From assembly GCF_033344935.1 (NCBI RefSeq), contig NZ_JAWPMM010000001.1, positions 4,553,501 through 4,617,500 of the forward strand: a DNA stretch of 64,000 nucleotides, written 5' to 3'. Made by a program: the position numbers and the translations under genes. The notes beneath the pieces were generated by a model. It was not told the origin of the DNA. It made no database searches and was given only the letters and a program-made list of their open reading frames with translations. This document shows, piece by piece, positions 15,071 to 24,518 of this stretch (positions are counted from its first letter, which is position 1; each line of letters starts with the position of its first letter). Source of the stretch: Reichenbachiella sp. Lineage in GTDB: Bacteria > Bacteroidota > Bacteroidia > Cytophagales > Cyclobacteriaceae.

Positions 15071-16795
15071 TTATTTCTTCGTTTTAGATTTAATTTTTGA
15101 GGGAGATATATCTACTATTTTCCCGTATTCCAGTGTAACTATTCGATCGCAGTTTTGTAAAACCAATGGATCATTGGTCACGGTCATCAACGTCCAATCT
15201 TGTTCCTTGCTGGTGAGAATTTCACTAATTCGTTTCCGATCTTCGAAATCCAAACCTTGCAGCGCATTATCCATCACAACGATTTTTGGACTCTCCGCCA
15301 AAGTTCTGGCTAAGATCAATTTTTGTTTCACACTATCAGTCAGTCCCTGGCCTTCAGGGCTGATCATAGTAGCCAGACCTTTCGGTAAATTTTTTAAGAA
15401 ATCACTTAGTCCTACTTGATCTATGGCTCGAAGAATGTCTTCCACCGAAACATCGTCCTTGCCTACTGAAATATTCTGAGCCAAAGTGCCATGAAATAAA
15501 TCCTGTAAACCCAAATTATCCCCTACGACGGATCTAAAACTCGTGATGTCGATATCAGCGAATGGAATGCCGTTAAACAAAATAGACCCTTCATAATTGT
15601 GATAAAGACCCGAAATAACAGATATCAAGGTCGTTTTTCCTGATTCATTATTGCCGGTAATCGCAATTTTCTCACCAGCCTTCACGTGTAGGTTGATCTT
15701 GTCCAGTGCCTTTTTACCTCCTTCCTCGAAAGTGTAAGACAAATTCGAAAGTTCTACCGAAACCCCTTTGTTATTCGATATTTCCGAAAGAGATAATCCT
15801 CCTTCCTTTTCTAAAGGAATGTCCGACACTTGTCCCAATTTTTCTAAACCTGTCAACACATCGTAAACGGTCTCCATGGTGAGAATCAGCTTCTCAGCAG
15901 AACTGAGTACCAAAAGAATAATAATCTCCGAAGCCACAAACTGCCCTAGGTTGATCTCCTGATTGATTACCAAAATACTCCCTAATATCAAGAGGCCTCC
16001 AGTAATAATTGTTTTGAAAGCTACAATATTAGAAAACTGAAAGATCAGCACTTTAAAGTGCTGCTTTCTATACTTCAAATAATTGGCTACATATTCATTG
16101 GTCTTCTCAACGGGCAGAGAGGTTTCACCAGCAAGTTTAAATGTCCCCATGACTCTAGCGAGCTCCTCCAACCAGTGTGCCACCTGGTATTTGTACTTCG
16201 ATTCCAAAATACTCGTCTTCAAACCTTTTGGTCCACTGAGATAGAAGATGAGAATCATCAAGCCAACTAATAAAAATCCGAAGAAAACGAAGAATGGATG
16301 ATAAAGGGAGAGAAGTATCAGCCCAAATAAAATCTGTAACGTAGAGCTCGAAAAGTCAATCAGAATCTTTGGCAGACCTTTTTGTACATTCAGTGTATCG
16401 AAGAATCTATTCATCAATTCCGGTGGATAGAAACTGGTTACCGATTCCATCCTAAATCTCGGTATGCGATAAGCAAATTCAAATGATGCTCTTGTAAATA
16501 TCCTACGCTGAAGTAGTTCCGTCAACGACAGCTGTAAAATTTGAATGACCCCAGAAGCCGCCACGCCTATCACTACTATAAATATCAAAAGTCCCCAGGA
16601 AGCTGAAAACTCGGCACTAATCACAAACGCAATAATGGCCTGTACGCCCAACGGAAGGGACAAGTTGATCAACCCATTGAATATCGCATAGGCGTATATG
16701 ATAAAAATTTCTCGTTTATCCAGCGATAGCATGTTAAATAGCCTCATCAATGGAGAGAGCTTAATTTTTTCGGCTACGAACTTACTTTCTATCAT
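15071..16795 (-). CDS. ABC exporter (membrane domain + ATPase) with degenerate nucleotide-binding domain
   Basis: This 574-residue protein has about 330 residues of six-helix exporter membrane domain followed by a nucleotide-binding domain, without an N-terminal C39 peptidase domain. Walker A is intact (GNNESGKT, 381-388). The other ATPase motifs are not: the Q-loop position reads VGDNLGLQ rather than the usual VPQ, the signature is LTDSV (485-489) instead of LSGGQ, the catalytic Glu after Walker B Asp509 is Asn510, and the switch His is Asn541 (TVTND). If it works as a homodimer, hydrolysis should be slow or use other residues. Together with the HlyD and TolC proteins it forms a type I-like export system. 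It overlaps tetR by 4 bp. Confidence 0.88.
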   Translation of the reverse strand: MIESKFVAEKIKLSPLMRLFNMLSLDKREIFIIYAYAIFNGLINLSLPLGVQAIIAFVISAEFSASWGLLIFIVVIGVAASGVIQILQLSLTELLQRRIFTRASFEFAYRIPRFRMESVTSFYPPELMNRFFDTLNVQKGLPKILIDFSSSTLQILFGLILLSLYHPFFVFFGFLLVGLMILIFYLSGPKGLKTSILESKYKYQVAHWLEELARVMGTFKLAGETSLPVEKTNEYVANYLKYRKQHFKVLIFQFSNIVAFKTIITGGLLILGSILVINQEINLGQFVASEIIILLVLSSAEKLILTMETVYDVLTGLEKLGQVSDIPLEKEGGLSLSEISNNKGVSVELSNLSYTFEEGGKKALDKINLHVKAGEKIAITGNNESGKTTLISVISGLYHNYEGSILFNGIPFADIDITSFRSVVGDNLGLQDLFHGTLAQNISVGKDDVSVEDILRAIDQVGLSDFLKNLPKGLATMISPEGQGLTDSVKQKLILARTLAESPKIVVMDNALQGLDFEDRKRISEILTSKEQDWTLMTVTNDPLVLQNCDRIVTLEYGKIVDISPSKIKSKTKK

Positions 16796-17487
16796 GTCTC
16801 AGGATTTTTTAAAACTGAACTAATGGTGTGTTTGATGAAATCTGCACTCTGCTTCTCTAGAACGCAATGGCCATTGACTTCCAATTCTGTCAAAGAAGGC
16901 AGATGATGTGCAAAGAAGGTCTGCTGATGCGACGCCTCCAATATGGTACTTACCAAAGCTTTTGGATATTGGTATTCAGGCTTTAGTTCTTGTATGACTG
17001 AAGTAATTTTTCCGCATAACTCTTTATACCCTGTAAATAGCCCTTTTCTATTAATTTCATCGACTTGACGATTTAGATAGGTCTTGTCTGATTCGTTATC
17101 TATGACGCGACGAAGCTTTGAAATATTAAGACTTGGCAAGTCTAATATTTTTGGTAAATCATAAGCGTGACAAATAATATCGATAACACGGTCCAGTTTT
17201 GCAGATGCCTCTTCAATATGATGAGTTTCGAATTCAATGACATAAGCTAACCACGACCAGTAATAGGTGGTTAAATACACCAAAAGTTTATGCTTGTTTT
17301 TGAAATAGCGGTAGACAGACGCTTCCGTAGAATCAATTCGGTCTGCCAATTTTTTGAAGGTAAACTCTTCAAAACCTAGCTCATCCAACATCGCCAAGCC
17401 TTCACTCACAATTTTTCGCCCAAGGTCAGATGACTGAGGGTCTTTCTTGAAATACTTATCTGCAAGGACTATTGTTATACTAGACAT
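16792..17487 (-). CDS. TetR-family repressor of the export operon
   Basis: The helix-turn-helix is in FEEFTFKKLADRIDSTEASVYRYFKNKHKL, typical of TetR; the C-terminal ligand domain is not assignable. I take ATG 17487 as the start (231 residues). The frame stays open upstream to a GTG at 17511, but that codon lies inside a TACTTTTG -7 element. The gene is first in a four-gene operon with ABC, hlyD and tolC, overlapping the ABC gene by 4 bp. It probably represses its own transcription through the palindrome just upstream. The inducer is unknown. Confidence 0.87.
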   Translation of the reverse strand: MSSITIVLADKYFKKDPQSSDLGRKIVSEGLAMLDELGFEEFTFKKLADRIDSTEASVYRYFKNKHKLLVYLTTYYWSWLAYVIEFETHHIEEASAKLDRVIDIICHAYDLPKILDLPSLNISKLRRVIDNESDKTYLNRQVDEINRKGLFTGYKELCGKITSVIQELKPEYQYPKALVSTILEASHQQTFFAHHLPSLTELEVNGHCVLEKQSADFIKHTISSVLKNPET

Positions 17488-17491
17488 TATA

Positions 17492-17518
17492 ATAGTATTA
17501 CTATCAAGCACAAAAGTA
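17492..17518 (-). promoter_or_regulatory. tetR operon promoter and probable TetR operator
   Basis: On the minus strand TACTTTTG (17511-17518) matches TAnnTTTG exactly. Just downstream lies the perfect 6-1-6 palindrome ATAGTATTACTAT (17492-17504), 4 bp before the tetR ATG and at the expected transcription start. No TTG -33 element at the usual spacing was found. Confidence 0.5.
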
Positions 17519-17690
17519 AATATATTCTTCTTAGCTACCTTCCGTATTTATACTGATAATTACCCTACGAGCCCTTCGCTTACTTATTCTCTTTTGCCCT
17601 CGGCCAGAGTAGATTATTTGAGATAATCCGTAATCTTAGTATAATTATATTCTATTCACATTAAATTTATATTTCATCAACTCAGCTCAT

Positions 17691-18005
17691 ATGAAAAGAC
17701 TTACATATACATTATTCTGTTCCCTACTTCTATTCACCTCATGTCGCTCTTACGAAGAAGGGCTTAAAGACGGTATCGAGCAAGGCAAAACTGAAGGTCT
17801 GGCATTGGGTAGAGAAGAGGGCTTTGAAAGTGGCTTTGAGGCAGGTCAACTTCAAGGTGCAGAAGAGGGTCATGAAGAAGGACATGCTGTAGGGCATAAA
17901 AAAGGGTATGAAGCTGGATTTACGCAAGGCAAAAAGACCGGCTATCAAGCTGGATATGAAGCAGGAAAGAAAAGAGGTTATGAAGAATGTAGAATGGGCT
18001 GGTAG
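17691..18005 (+). CDS. Small lipoprotein made of an unbroken G-x-x-x tetrapeptide repeat
   Basis: The protein has 104 residues. It has a lipoprotein signal (lipobox FTSC, Cys18), after which glycine occurs at every fourth position from Gly24 to Gly96: 19 glycines in exact register with no gap. The intervening residues are mostly Glu, Lys, Ala, Gln, Tyr and His, as in EAGFTQGKKTGYQAGYEAG. There is one more Cys near the end (Cys100). Spaced glycines like these allow close helix packing, as seen in GxxxG stretches of FliH-type proteins, but I know of no named family for this lipoprotein. It is divergent from the tetR export operon and convergent with an M61-like peptidase, 4 bp apart. The function is unknown; a coiled or packed-helix surface lipoprotein is the likeliest form. 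Confidence 0.8.
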   Translation: MKRLTYTLFCSLLLFTSCRSYEEGLKDGIEQGKTEGLALGREEGFESGFEAGQLQGAEEGHEEGHAVGHKKGYEAGFTQGKKTGYQAGYEAGKKRGYEECRMGW

Positions 18006-18009
18006 CTCA

Positions 18010-19560
18010 TTACATATTCTTTGACCAAGCATCAAATAAAGCCTCTTGCTCCGCAGTAAGCGTACTCATTTTAGAAAAACTGAAATCCGTGGCATCGTAT
18101 TCAATACCAATCTTATTGTAATATTCCTGAACTGGAAGCGTTTCAGTCCCCTTGATATAATCATTAATGAAAGTCTCTATCTCTGGATAAGTCATGTCTA
18201 CGACAGTATCAAAAAAACCTTCCTCAGAAAAAGCTTTATTGGGTCCAAATGTATCTACCAATTCGAGAACTACTTCTCTCATTCCCTTAGTTCCTCCTGA
18301 CAATTCCAACAAACGGATATCCAGCAAACTGACTACAAAAGCACCTCTATTATAGATATTTCCAAACTGACCACCACCATATGTGGTGTAAGCCTCTGCC
18401 CCAATTTGTTGCAAACTGAAATTCGGATCGAATCTATCATTTACTGATAGTTTGGTCTGCATCTGACCAAGTAAAGCATTTAGAAGCATCGAGCCATTTC
18501 GATATTGCATAAAATCAGATGCCCATTCAGTCACCCCTTCATACAACCATAAGTGCTGAGAAGGTGTGGGAACCGCGAAATTGAAATCTGCAATGATTTC
18601 ACTGTGGATATTCAATGGCGTCACTACATGAAAGAACTCATGAGCAGAAATACTTTTGATTCCACTGGCATAGTTGGAACTATATGGGGCATCTTGTAAC
18701 ACATAAACGGAACTCTTAGAATGCTCTAAAGCACCAGCATGAACATCGCCAAAATGATAGAGAAAATCATAGCGGTCTGTTGGCAATACTTCCAAAAAAG
18801 CTTCCGCATCAAGTAATATTTGATTTACATCCGCTAAGATCTCGGTAGCTTTCATATGACCTCCCTCTGAATAGACATACACATTGATATCTGCTCCACC
18901 AACTGTTGTAGAGGCATTGGTCATCTCACCTACCAATAACGGAGAATCCGCCAAGTGATCAAAATCCGTAGCCTGATAGACATTGCTACTCGATTCTGGC
19001 AGTGCAGTACCAACCGTCCAATGGTCAGGATACGAAAGCGACACAAAATAATCTCGGTCTTTCAGACCCACTGGGTAACCAATGACCATTGGCGTATTTA
19101 GAAGTACATGATCATTTTCAATCGAAGTACCTGCCATAGCATAAATAGGGTATTCTGAAACTTGAGTATCAAATGTTTCCTTTACCTCATAAGTGATTTT
19201 GTGCGCAGAAGCGGGATCAGCAATTTCCCATTGGTTCGTGGCCAATGGGCCACTGGCAATCTCACTACCCTCTTCATCAAAAACCTGAAGGTTATCAACG
19301 AAACGCCCTACGTTAGAAATGTCGTAAGTTCCAGGTACGGTGGCTGCAAACTGGATGATATTATTATCATCCGATAAACCATCCACATACATTTCTACTT
19401 TAAAGGTATCATCAGACCGATCATTCAAATTGATATGAATATAAAAAGCATCGGACAAATCCGCATCGGTTGGTAAAACGAAACCAGGGTCAACACCATC
19501 GTCGCAAGAGGAAATAAACCAAAAAGAAAGCAGTGCTAAAATTCGAAGCTTTGTTGTCAT
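18010..19560 (-). CDS. M61-like metallopeptidase lipoprotein
   Basis: The protein has 516 residues. The N-terminus is a lipoprotein signal (WFISSC followed by DDG). The zinc site is HEFFH (His307, Glu308, His311), and the third ligand is probably Glu341 in YEGVTEW. The surrounding text, SAHEFFHVVTPLNIHSE, is typical of the M61 glycyl-aminopeptidase family. The N-terminal ~180 residues are a beta-rich domain, also usual for M61. The C-terminal PDZ domain common in the family is not evident, and the protein ends soon after the helical domain. It probably acts in the periplasm or on the cell surface on peptides. Zinc-site assignment is strong; substrate preference is unknown. Confidence 0.85.
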   Translation of the reverse strand: MTTKLRILALLSFWFISSCDDGVDPGFVLPTDADLSDAFYIHINLNDRSDDTFKVEMYVDGLSDDNNIIQFAATVPGTYDISNVGRFVDNLQVFDEEGSEIASGPLATNQWEIADPASAHKITYEVKETFDTQVSEYPIYAMAGTSIENDHVLLNTPMVIGYPVGLKDRDYFVSLSYPDHWTVGTALPESSSNVYQATDFDHLADSPLLVGEMTNASTTVGGADINVYVYSEGGHMKATEILADVNQILLDAEAFLEVLPTDRYDFLYHFGDVHAGALEHSKSSVYVLQDAPYSSNYASGIKSISAHEFFHVVTPLNIHSEIIADFNFAVPTPSQHLWLYEGVTEWASDFMQYRNGSMLLNALLGQMQTKLSVNDRFDPNFSLQQIGAEAYTTYGGGQFGNIYNRGAFVVSLLDIRLLELSGGTKGMREVVLELVDTFGPNKAFSEEGFFDTVVDMTYPEIETFINDYIKGTETLPVQEYYNKIGIEYDATDFSFSKMSTLTAEQEALFDAWSKNM

Positions 19561-19621
19561 ATCAAAAGTCAGTTAATGTCTATGTAAATAAACGATATTC
19601 TAGACGAATACCCTTATCATT

Positions 19622-21175
19622 TTAGGCCTCCTTATAAAAGCCGCCCTTATTCTCGGTTCTTGCTTGGGACTGTTTTACGATAAGATAAGCAATGGTAATC
19701 AAGTTACGCAATTCTGAAAGCTGAGGCGAAATCTTGGTCCTTTTGTAAAGATCTTCTGTCTCTTCATAAAGTACCTTCAGACGGTTAGACGCTCGATTGA
19801 GTCTTTCATTGGATCGCACGATACCCACGTAGTTGCTCATGATGGCCTGCACCTCTTTCTTGTTGTGTGTAATCAGAATCAACTCTTTAGGATTGGTTGT
19901 CCCTTCTTCACTCCAGTCAGGAACTTCGGCAAGTTCTAAGACTTTTTCTATTTCTTCACTCGATTTTTCATAACAGCGATGGGCAAAAATCAATGCTTCT
20001 AACAGACTGTTAGAAGCCAGTCTATTTGCTCCATGCAAACCTGTACATGCACATTCTCCACAAGCATACAAACTAGCAATTTGGGTTTGTCCAAATTCGT
20101 TGGTGGCCACGCCTCCACACAAATAGTGTGCTGCAGGCACCACAGGAATCATACGCTGCTTCCAATCAATACCTAATTCCTTACACTTCTGAATAATGTT
20201 AGGGAAATGGTTTTCAAAACCATCAGGGTCTAAATGGCGGCAATCCAAATAGACATGTTCATCTCCACTTTTCTTTAATTCACTATCTATTGCACGAGAG
20301 ACAATATCACGAGAAGCCAACTCTTTTCGCTCGTCGTACTTTGCCATAAAAAGTTCGCCTTTTCTATTGCGCAAAATCGCTCCAAACCCACGCACAGCTT
20401 CAGAAATCAAAAAGGTCTGCCCCGGTCTTGTATCGTACAATGCGGTAGGGTGAAATTGAACGAACTCCATATGCTTGATCAAAGCTTTGGCTCGATAAGC
20501 CATCGCCACTCCGTCCCCAGTAGCTACTTTAGGGTTTGTGGTGTTTTGATAGACCTGGCCTATCCCCCCACTAGCTAACAGTACAATCTTGGAAAGGTAA
20601 GTTTCAATTTTCCCTGTTTCCTCATCCAGAACATAAGCACCATAGCACTTGTTGTCCTCACGTCCCTTCCACTCCTGAATATGGTGATTCGTAATTAGGT
20701 CAACTGCAAAGTGATGACTAAGTAGACTTATATTGCTACATTGGTTGACTTGCTCCAACAGCGTTTCCTCCAATTCGAACCCGGTAATATCTTTATGATG
20801 AAGGATTCTATTTTGTGAATGTCCACCCTCACGACCCAAATCAAAATCACCTAGGTTGTTTTTATCAAATTCTGCACCCCAGCTCAACAATTCTTTCAAC
20901 CGATCTGGTGCTTCCTTCACCACCATTTCTACTATGTCGCGATCGCATAATCCATCACCAGCGATGAGTGTATCTTCGATGTGCTGGTCGTATGAATCTG
21001 TAACGGTATCAATAACCACAGCCATTCCACCCTGAGCATATTTAGTGTTCGACTCGTTGGCTGCCGCCTTAGTGACAATGGCTACTGTTTTGTCCGGAAA
21101 TCGCCTAGCTACTTTTAAAGCGTAAGTCAATCCAGCCAGGCCGGAGCCGATAATAAGAAAATCGTGTTTGACCAT
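19622..21175 (-). CDS. nadB: L-aspartate oxidase (NadB)
   Basis: This 517-residue flavoprotein has the dinucleotide motif IIGSGLAGLTYALKVA at the N-terminus and the family signatures GGHSQNRILH and QFHPTALYD. The substrate region YLCGGVATNEFGQT and the C-terminal helical domain follow the family. It oxidises L-aspartate to iminoaspartate, the first step of de novo NAD synthesis, passing the product to NadA. It begins 3 bp after the nadA stop, so the two form an operon. Assignment is very secure. Confidence 0.95.
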   Translation of the reverse strand: MVKHDFLIIGSGLAGLTYALKVARRFPDKTVAIVTKAAANESNTKYAQGGMAVVIDTVTDSYDQHIEDTLIAGDGLCDRDIVEMVVKEAPDRLKELLSWGAEFDKNNLGDFDLGREGGHSQNRILHHKDITGFELEETLLEQVNQCSNISLLSHHFAVDLITNHHIQEWKGREDNKCYGAYVLDEETGKIETYLSKIVLLASGGIGQVYQNTTNPKVATGDGVAMAYRAKALIKHMEFVQFHPTALYDTRPGQTFLISEAVRGFGAILRNRKGELFMAKYDERKELASRDIVSRAIDSELKKSGDEHVYLDCRHLDPDGFENHFPNIIQKCKELGIDWKQRMIPVVPAAHYLCGGVATNEFGQTQIASLYACGECACTGLHGANRLASNSLLEALIFAHRCYEKSSEEIEKVLELAEVPDWSEEGTTNPKELILITHNKKEVQAIMSNYVGIVRSNERLNRASNRLKVLYEETEDLYKRTKISPQLSELRNLITIAYLIVKQSQARTENKGGFYKEA

Positions 21176-21178
21176 TAA

Positions 21179-22138
21179 TTACTTTGACAATTCAAACATA
21201 CGCTCTAAAGGTACAAGCGCCTTTTTTCTTATTTCTTCGGGTACGTCAATTTCTGGAGTTTCATTTTTGAGGCAGAGATACAACTTCTCTAAAGTGTTCA
21301 TTTTCATAAAATGACACTCACTACAAGCACAGGTGTTGTCTTCTTTCGCTGGCGCCGGAATCAATCGTTTGTTTGGCACTCTTTTTTGCATCTCATGCAA
21401 GATACCGGCCTCGGTAGCCACAATAAATTCTTCTGCTTCATCCGTCTGCACGAAATTGAGGAGTTTCTCTGTAGAACCCACAAAAGAAGCCACCCTTAAT
21501 ACCTGCTGTTGAGATTCTGGATGTGCGATAAATTTTGCTTGAGGATTCTCTTTATGAAGATCCAAAATCTTATCCATGGCAAACGCCTCATGTACCATAC
21601 AAGCACCATCCCAAAGTACCATGTCGCGGCCAGTTTGATGAATCAAATATTCGCCCAGATTTCTATCCGGAGCACAGATGATTTTCTGATCTTTAGGAAG
21701 GGAATTGATAATATCCACTGCATTTGATGAAGTACAGATAATATCACTCATCGCCTTGATCTCAGCAGTACAATTAATATAAGTAACCACGATATGGTCA
21801 GGGTGAGCCTCCACAAATTCTTTGAATGGCCCAGCAGGAGCCGACTCCGCCAAAGAGCATCCAGCATTTACATCCGGAAGAATTACCTTTTTAGTAGGGT
21901 TGATGATTTTGGCTGTTTCAGCCATAAAATGTACGCCCGCGAATACGATAATGTCCGCATCGGTTTCAGCCGCCTTCCTTGACAAGCCCAAGCTGTCTCC
22001 TACAAAATCTGCAATGTCTTGAATGTCAGCCTCCTGATAATAATGCGCGAGTAGTACGGCATTCTTTTCTTTCTTTAACCTGACTATTTCTTCCAGATAC
22101 TCTGCTCTGGTCTTTGGTACTAATTCCAATTGCTCCAT
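21179..22138 (-). CDS. nadA: Quinolinate synthase (NadA)
   Basis: This enzyme condenses iminoaspartate with dihydroxyacetone phosphate to quinolinate and needs a [4Fe-4S] cluster. The expected cysteines are visible in [17 protein letters not shown] and CSECHFMKM. Other hallmarks are [20 protein letters not shown] and [15 protein letters not shown] place the start at ATG 22138 (319 residues, beginning [10 protein letters not shown]). The frame is open further upstream to a TTG at 22204, but that codon lies inside a TAAATTTG -7 element and the added 22 residues look non-conserved. nadB follows 3 bp downstream. Confidence 0.93.
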   Translation of the reverse strand: MEQLELVPKTRAEYLEEIVRLKKEKNAVLLAHYYQEADIQDIADFVGDSLGLSRKAAETDADIIVFAGVHFMAETAKIINPTKKVILPDVNAGCSLAESAPAGPFKEFVEAHPDHIVVTYINCTAEIKAMSDIICTSSNAVDIINSLPKDQKIICAPDRNLGEYLIHQTGRDMVLWDGACMVHEAFAMDKILDLHKENPQAKFIAHPESQQQVLRVASFVGSTEKLLNFVQTDEAEEFIVATEAGILHEMQKRVPNKRLIPAPAKEDNTCACSECHFMKMNTLEKLYLCLKNETPEIDVPEEIRKKALVPLERMFELSK

Positions 22139-22201
22139 GGCTCGAAATGCTTTCTTTTCTCCTCTGAAATGGCGTGAAAGCTTGTTTTTTACTTGATACG
22201 G

Positions 22202-22209
22202 CAAATTTA
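22202..22209 (-). promoter_or_regulatory. -7 promoter element for nadAB
   Basis: TAAATTTG on the minus strand matches the Bacteroidota -7 consensus TAnnTTTG. It gives a leader of roughly 55-60 nt before the nadA ATG at 22138. No good -33 TTG is seen at 19-21 bp. Confidence 0.45.
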
Positions 22210-22360
22210 ATGTAAATCATGGGGTTCAGCGAAAGCGACCCTAAAAATAAACTTTGCAGTCACAACGATTTTTTGACATGGTTGGCTAATTTTTTTCAAT
22301 ATCTTTAGAAGTTAAATATTCATACCAGCGACTCAACCATAGAAAACTAAAACGTAAACA

Positions 22361-23464
22361 ATGTCTGCGCTAAACTCTGTCAAAACTCCCGACCTGGCTA
22401 AAATTACTTACCTACTGATCAGCACCGTGGCGGTGGTTATGATTCTGTCTTATTCTGAACAGTATGTCATTCCATTTATAGTAGCTATGCTGGTCTGGTT
22501 CATCATTCATGAAGCACGAGAATATTTAGTAAGAATCCCGATTATAAGAGATAAAGTACCCGTCTGGGCACAGAGTATGTTTTCGTTCTTGTTTATGAAT
22601 GTGATACTTTTTGTTGTAGGCAAATTGCTCTATGCCAGTATGTCTCACCTTTCCGAAAACCTGGAAGAATATCAGGCCAATCTGCTGTTGGCTTTAGAAG
22701 AATTGGATGGACTGGCCGGCATCAATGTTTCTTCACAGCTCATAGACTACGTATCAAATGCGGATTTGACGCAGTACATCAGCATGATGATTGATACAGC
22801 CACTACACTTTTTGGTGACGCATTTTTGATATTGATTTATATCATTTTTTTATTGATCGAAGAAACCGTATTCGATAAAAAGATGGAAGCATTCTATCCA
22901 AACGACGAAACGCGTAAAAAGAAATTTAGCCTGCTCAATAAAATGGACAGAAACATCGGTCAATATCTGCTATTGAAAACTTTCGTGAGTTTCATCACTG
23001 GTTTACTAAGTTATGTGGTGCTTATTCTATTTGACATTGATTCCCCTTTCTTTTGGGCGATGTTGATTTTTGTATTGAACTATATTCCAACGGTGGGATC
23101 GTTGATAGCCACTCTATTTCCAGCCTTCTTTGCCATCTTACAGTTTGGTGAATTAGCTCCTTTCGTATACATACTAGTATCTGTAGGAGTCATTCAGGTA
23201 ATCGTTGGTAATATCATCGAACCCAAAATGATGGGAAATTCGCTGAATATGAGTTCGTTGGTGGTCGTTCTTTCTCTGACAATTTGGGGTGCTATTTGGG
23301 GGATCATGGGAATGATTCTGAGTGTGCCCATCACTGTTATGATGATCATTGTTTGCGAAGAAATACCGAGTCTCAGATTTGTTGCGGTGGCGTTATCAGA
23401 AAGTGGGAACTTAAGCACAGATCCCATAGTTACTGATATTGCCGAAGACTCAACCGAAGATTAA
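22361..23464 (+). CDS. AI-2E family (PerM-like) transporter
   Basis: This 367-residue protein has eight or so hydrophobic segments. The C-terminal family signature is visible: FWAMLIFVLNYIPTVGSLIATLFPA, IIEPKMMGNSLNMSSLVVVLSLTIWGAIWGIMGMILSVPI. The family contains the autoinducer-2 exporter TqsA, sodium/proton antiporters and PerM proteins, so the substrate cannot be read from sequence alone. It is a single-gene unit between nadAB (divergent) and the barrel/CHAT pair. Confidence 0.9.
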   Translation: MSALNSVKTPDLAKITYLLISTVAVVMILSYSEQYVIPFIVAMLVWFIIHEAREYLVRIPIIRDKVPVWAQSMFSFLFMNVILFVVGKLLYASMSHLSENLEEYQANLLLALEELDGLAGINVSSQLIDYVSNADLTQYISMMIDTATTLFGDAFLILIYIIFLLIEETVFDKKMEAFYPNDETRKKKFSLLNKMDRNIGQYLLLKTFVSFITGLLSYVVLILFDIDSPFFWAMLIFVLNYIPTVGSLIATLFPAFFAILQFGELAPFVYILVSVGVIQVIVGNIIEPKMMGNSLNMSSLVVVLSLTIWGAIWGIMGMILSVPITVMMIIVCEEIPSLRFVAVALSESGNLSTDPIVTDIAEDSTED

Positions 23465-23539
23465 ATTTGATTGATCGAATAAAAACCTGTGTTGAACTAA
23501 GAAATTTTAGCAATACGATACAACCATTAATTTCGAGCT

Positions 23540-24514
23540 ATGGAAAAAAGAATTTTGGGAATTGTGCTAATATTAGCTCATTGGCTAGTGATTGATCAAC
23601 AAGTGTTGGCTCAAGGCTGTAGCGATGCAGGGTTTTGTACCATGGGAGCCATGAAACCAGATCAGGCTTACAACAAAAAAGTCAAATTAAAATTGAGAAC
23701 TATTGAGGTCAGCTACTACTATGGCGAAACCACCACTTCTCCAATAATCCAAGTGGCCAATTTAGATGCTTCCTTTTCTATTACGCAAAATTTAGGCTTT
23801 CAAATCAAAGTTCCCTACCAGTGGGTAAATGGTAATTTTGATAATACTGCAGGCATGGGTGACATCTCATTGAGCGCCACACAACGGCTCAAAAGCACCG
23901 AAAAGTATGATTTGAATGCTACACTTGGGATGAAAATCCCAAGCAACGATGCCAACATTAAAGATAGCGGATCAAAAAACCCCGAAGCTGAAGGCTTATC
24001 GCTTCCCATGTATTATCAAACAAGTTTAGGCAGCTATGACCTGGTCGCAGGTGCTTCTTTGATTAATTCAAAGTGGCTGATTGCCACAGGTATACAAATG
24101 GCGCTCACGGCTAACAATAACGAGTTCTGGAGAGGGGAATGGCAGTCTCCAGTATATCCCGACTTTGACTACGTACTGACCTATGACAACGCCACACATT
24201 TAAAAAGAGGAACCGACGTAATGCTCCGGGTAGAAAGGAATTTCAGGTTTTCAAATTACAGCTTCAATGTAGGATTACTTCCTATTTACAGAATCACCAA
24301 AGATCAAATAGCCGACAGGGACACAGGAGAATACATGAAGTTGGAAGGTACCACAGGCCTTGCACTTACCTTATTAACCAGTTTCACCTATAATTTTGAT
24401 GTGACCAACAGCCTTAAGGTTTCTTATGGACATAAAATTACCGATAGGGAAGTAAATCCTGATGGATTGACAAGAAAACAAGTATTTATAGTAGCCTATG
24501 GATTTAGATTTTAG
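23540..24514 (+). CDS. Outer-membrane beta-barrel protein paired with TPR-CHAT gene
   Basis: The protein has 324 residues. A signal peptide is followed by a mature N-terminus with two nearby cysteines (GCSDAGFCTMGAM). The remainder alternates in the manner of barrel strands: FSITQNLGFQIKVPYQW, GDISLSATQRL, NFRFSNYSFNVGLLPIY. The last residue is Phe (VAYGFRF), the usual end of an outer-membrane barrel. It resembles the broad family of transporter-like barrels grouped with phenol-degradation porins, but I cannot name a substrate. It is followed after 4 bp by an exported TPR-CHAT gene on the same strand, and the two are almost certainly cotranscribed. Confidence 0.75.
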   Translation: MEKRILGIVLILAHWLVIDQQVLAQGCSDAGFCTMGAMKPDQAYNKKVKLKLRTIEVSYYYGETTTSPIIQVANLDASFSITQNLGFQIKVPYQWVNGNFDNTAGMGDISLSATQRLKSTEKYDLNATLGMKIPSNDANIKDSGSKNPEAEGLSLPMYYQTSLGSYDLVAGASLINSKWLIATGIQMALTANNNEFWRGEWQSPVYPDFDYVLTYDNATHLKRGTDVMLRVERNFRFSNYSFNVGLLPIYRITKDQIADRDTGEYMKLEGTTGLALTLLTSFTYNFDVTNSLKVSYGHKITDREVNPDGLTRKQVFIVAYGFRF

Positions 24515-24518
24515 GAAC

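Noticed and set aside
24498-24518. Alternative start of the second CHAT gene at ATG 24498
   Set aside because: This codon lies inside the end of the preceding barrel gene and would put seven extra residues before a clean signal peptide that starts at ATG 24519.
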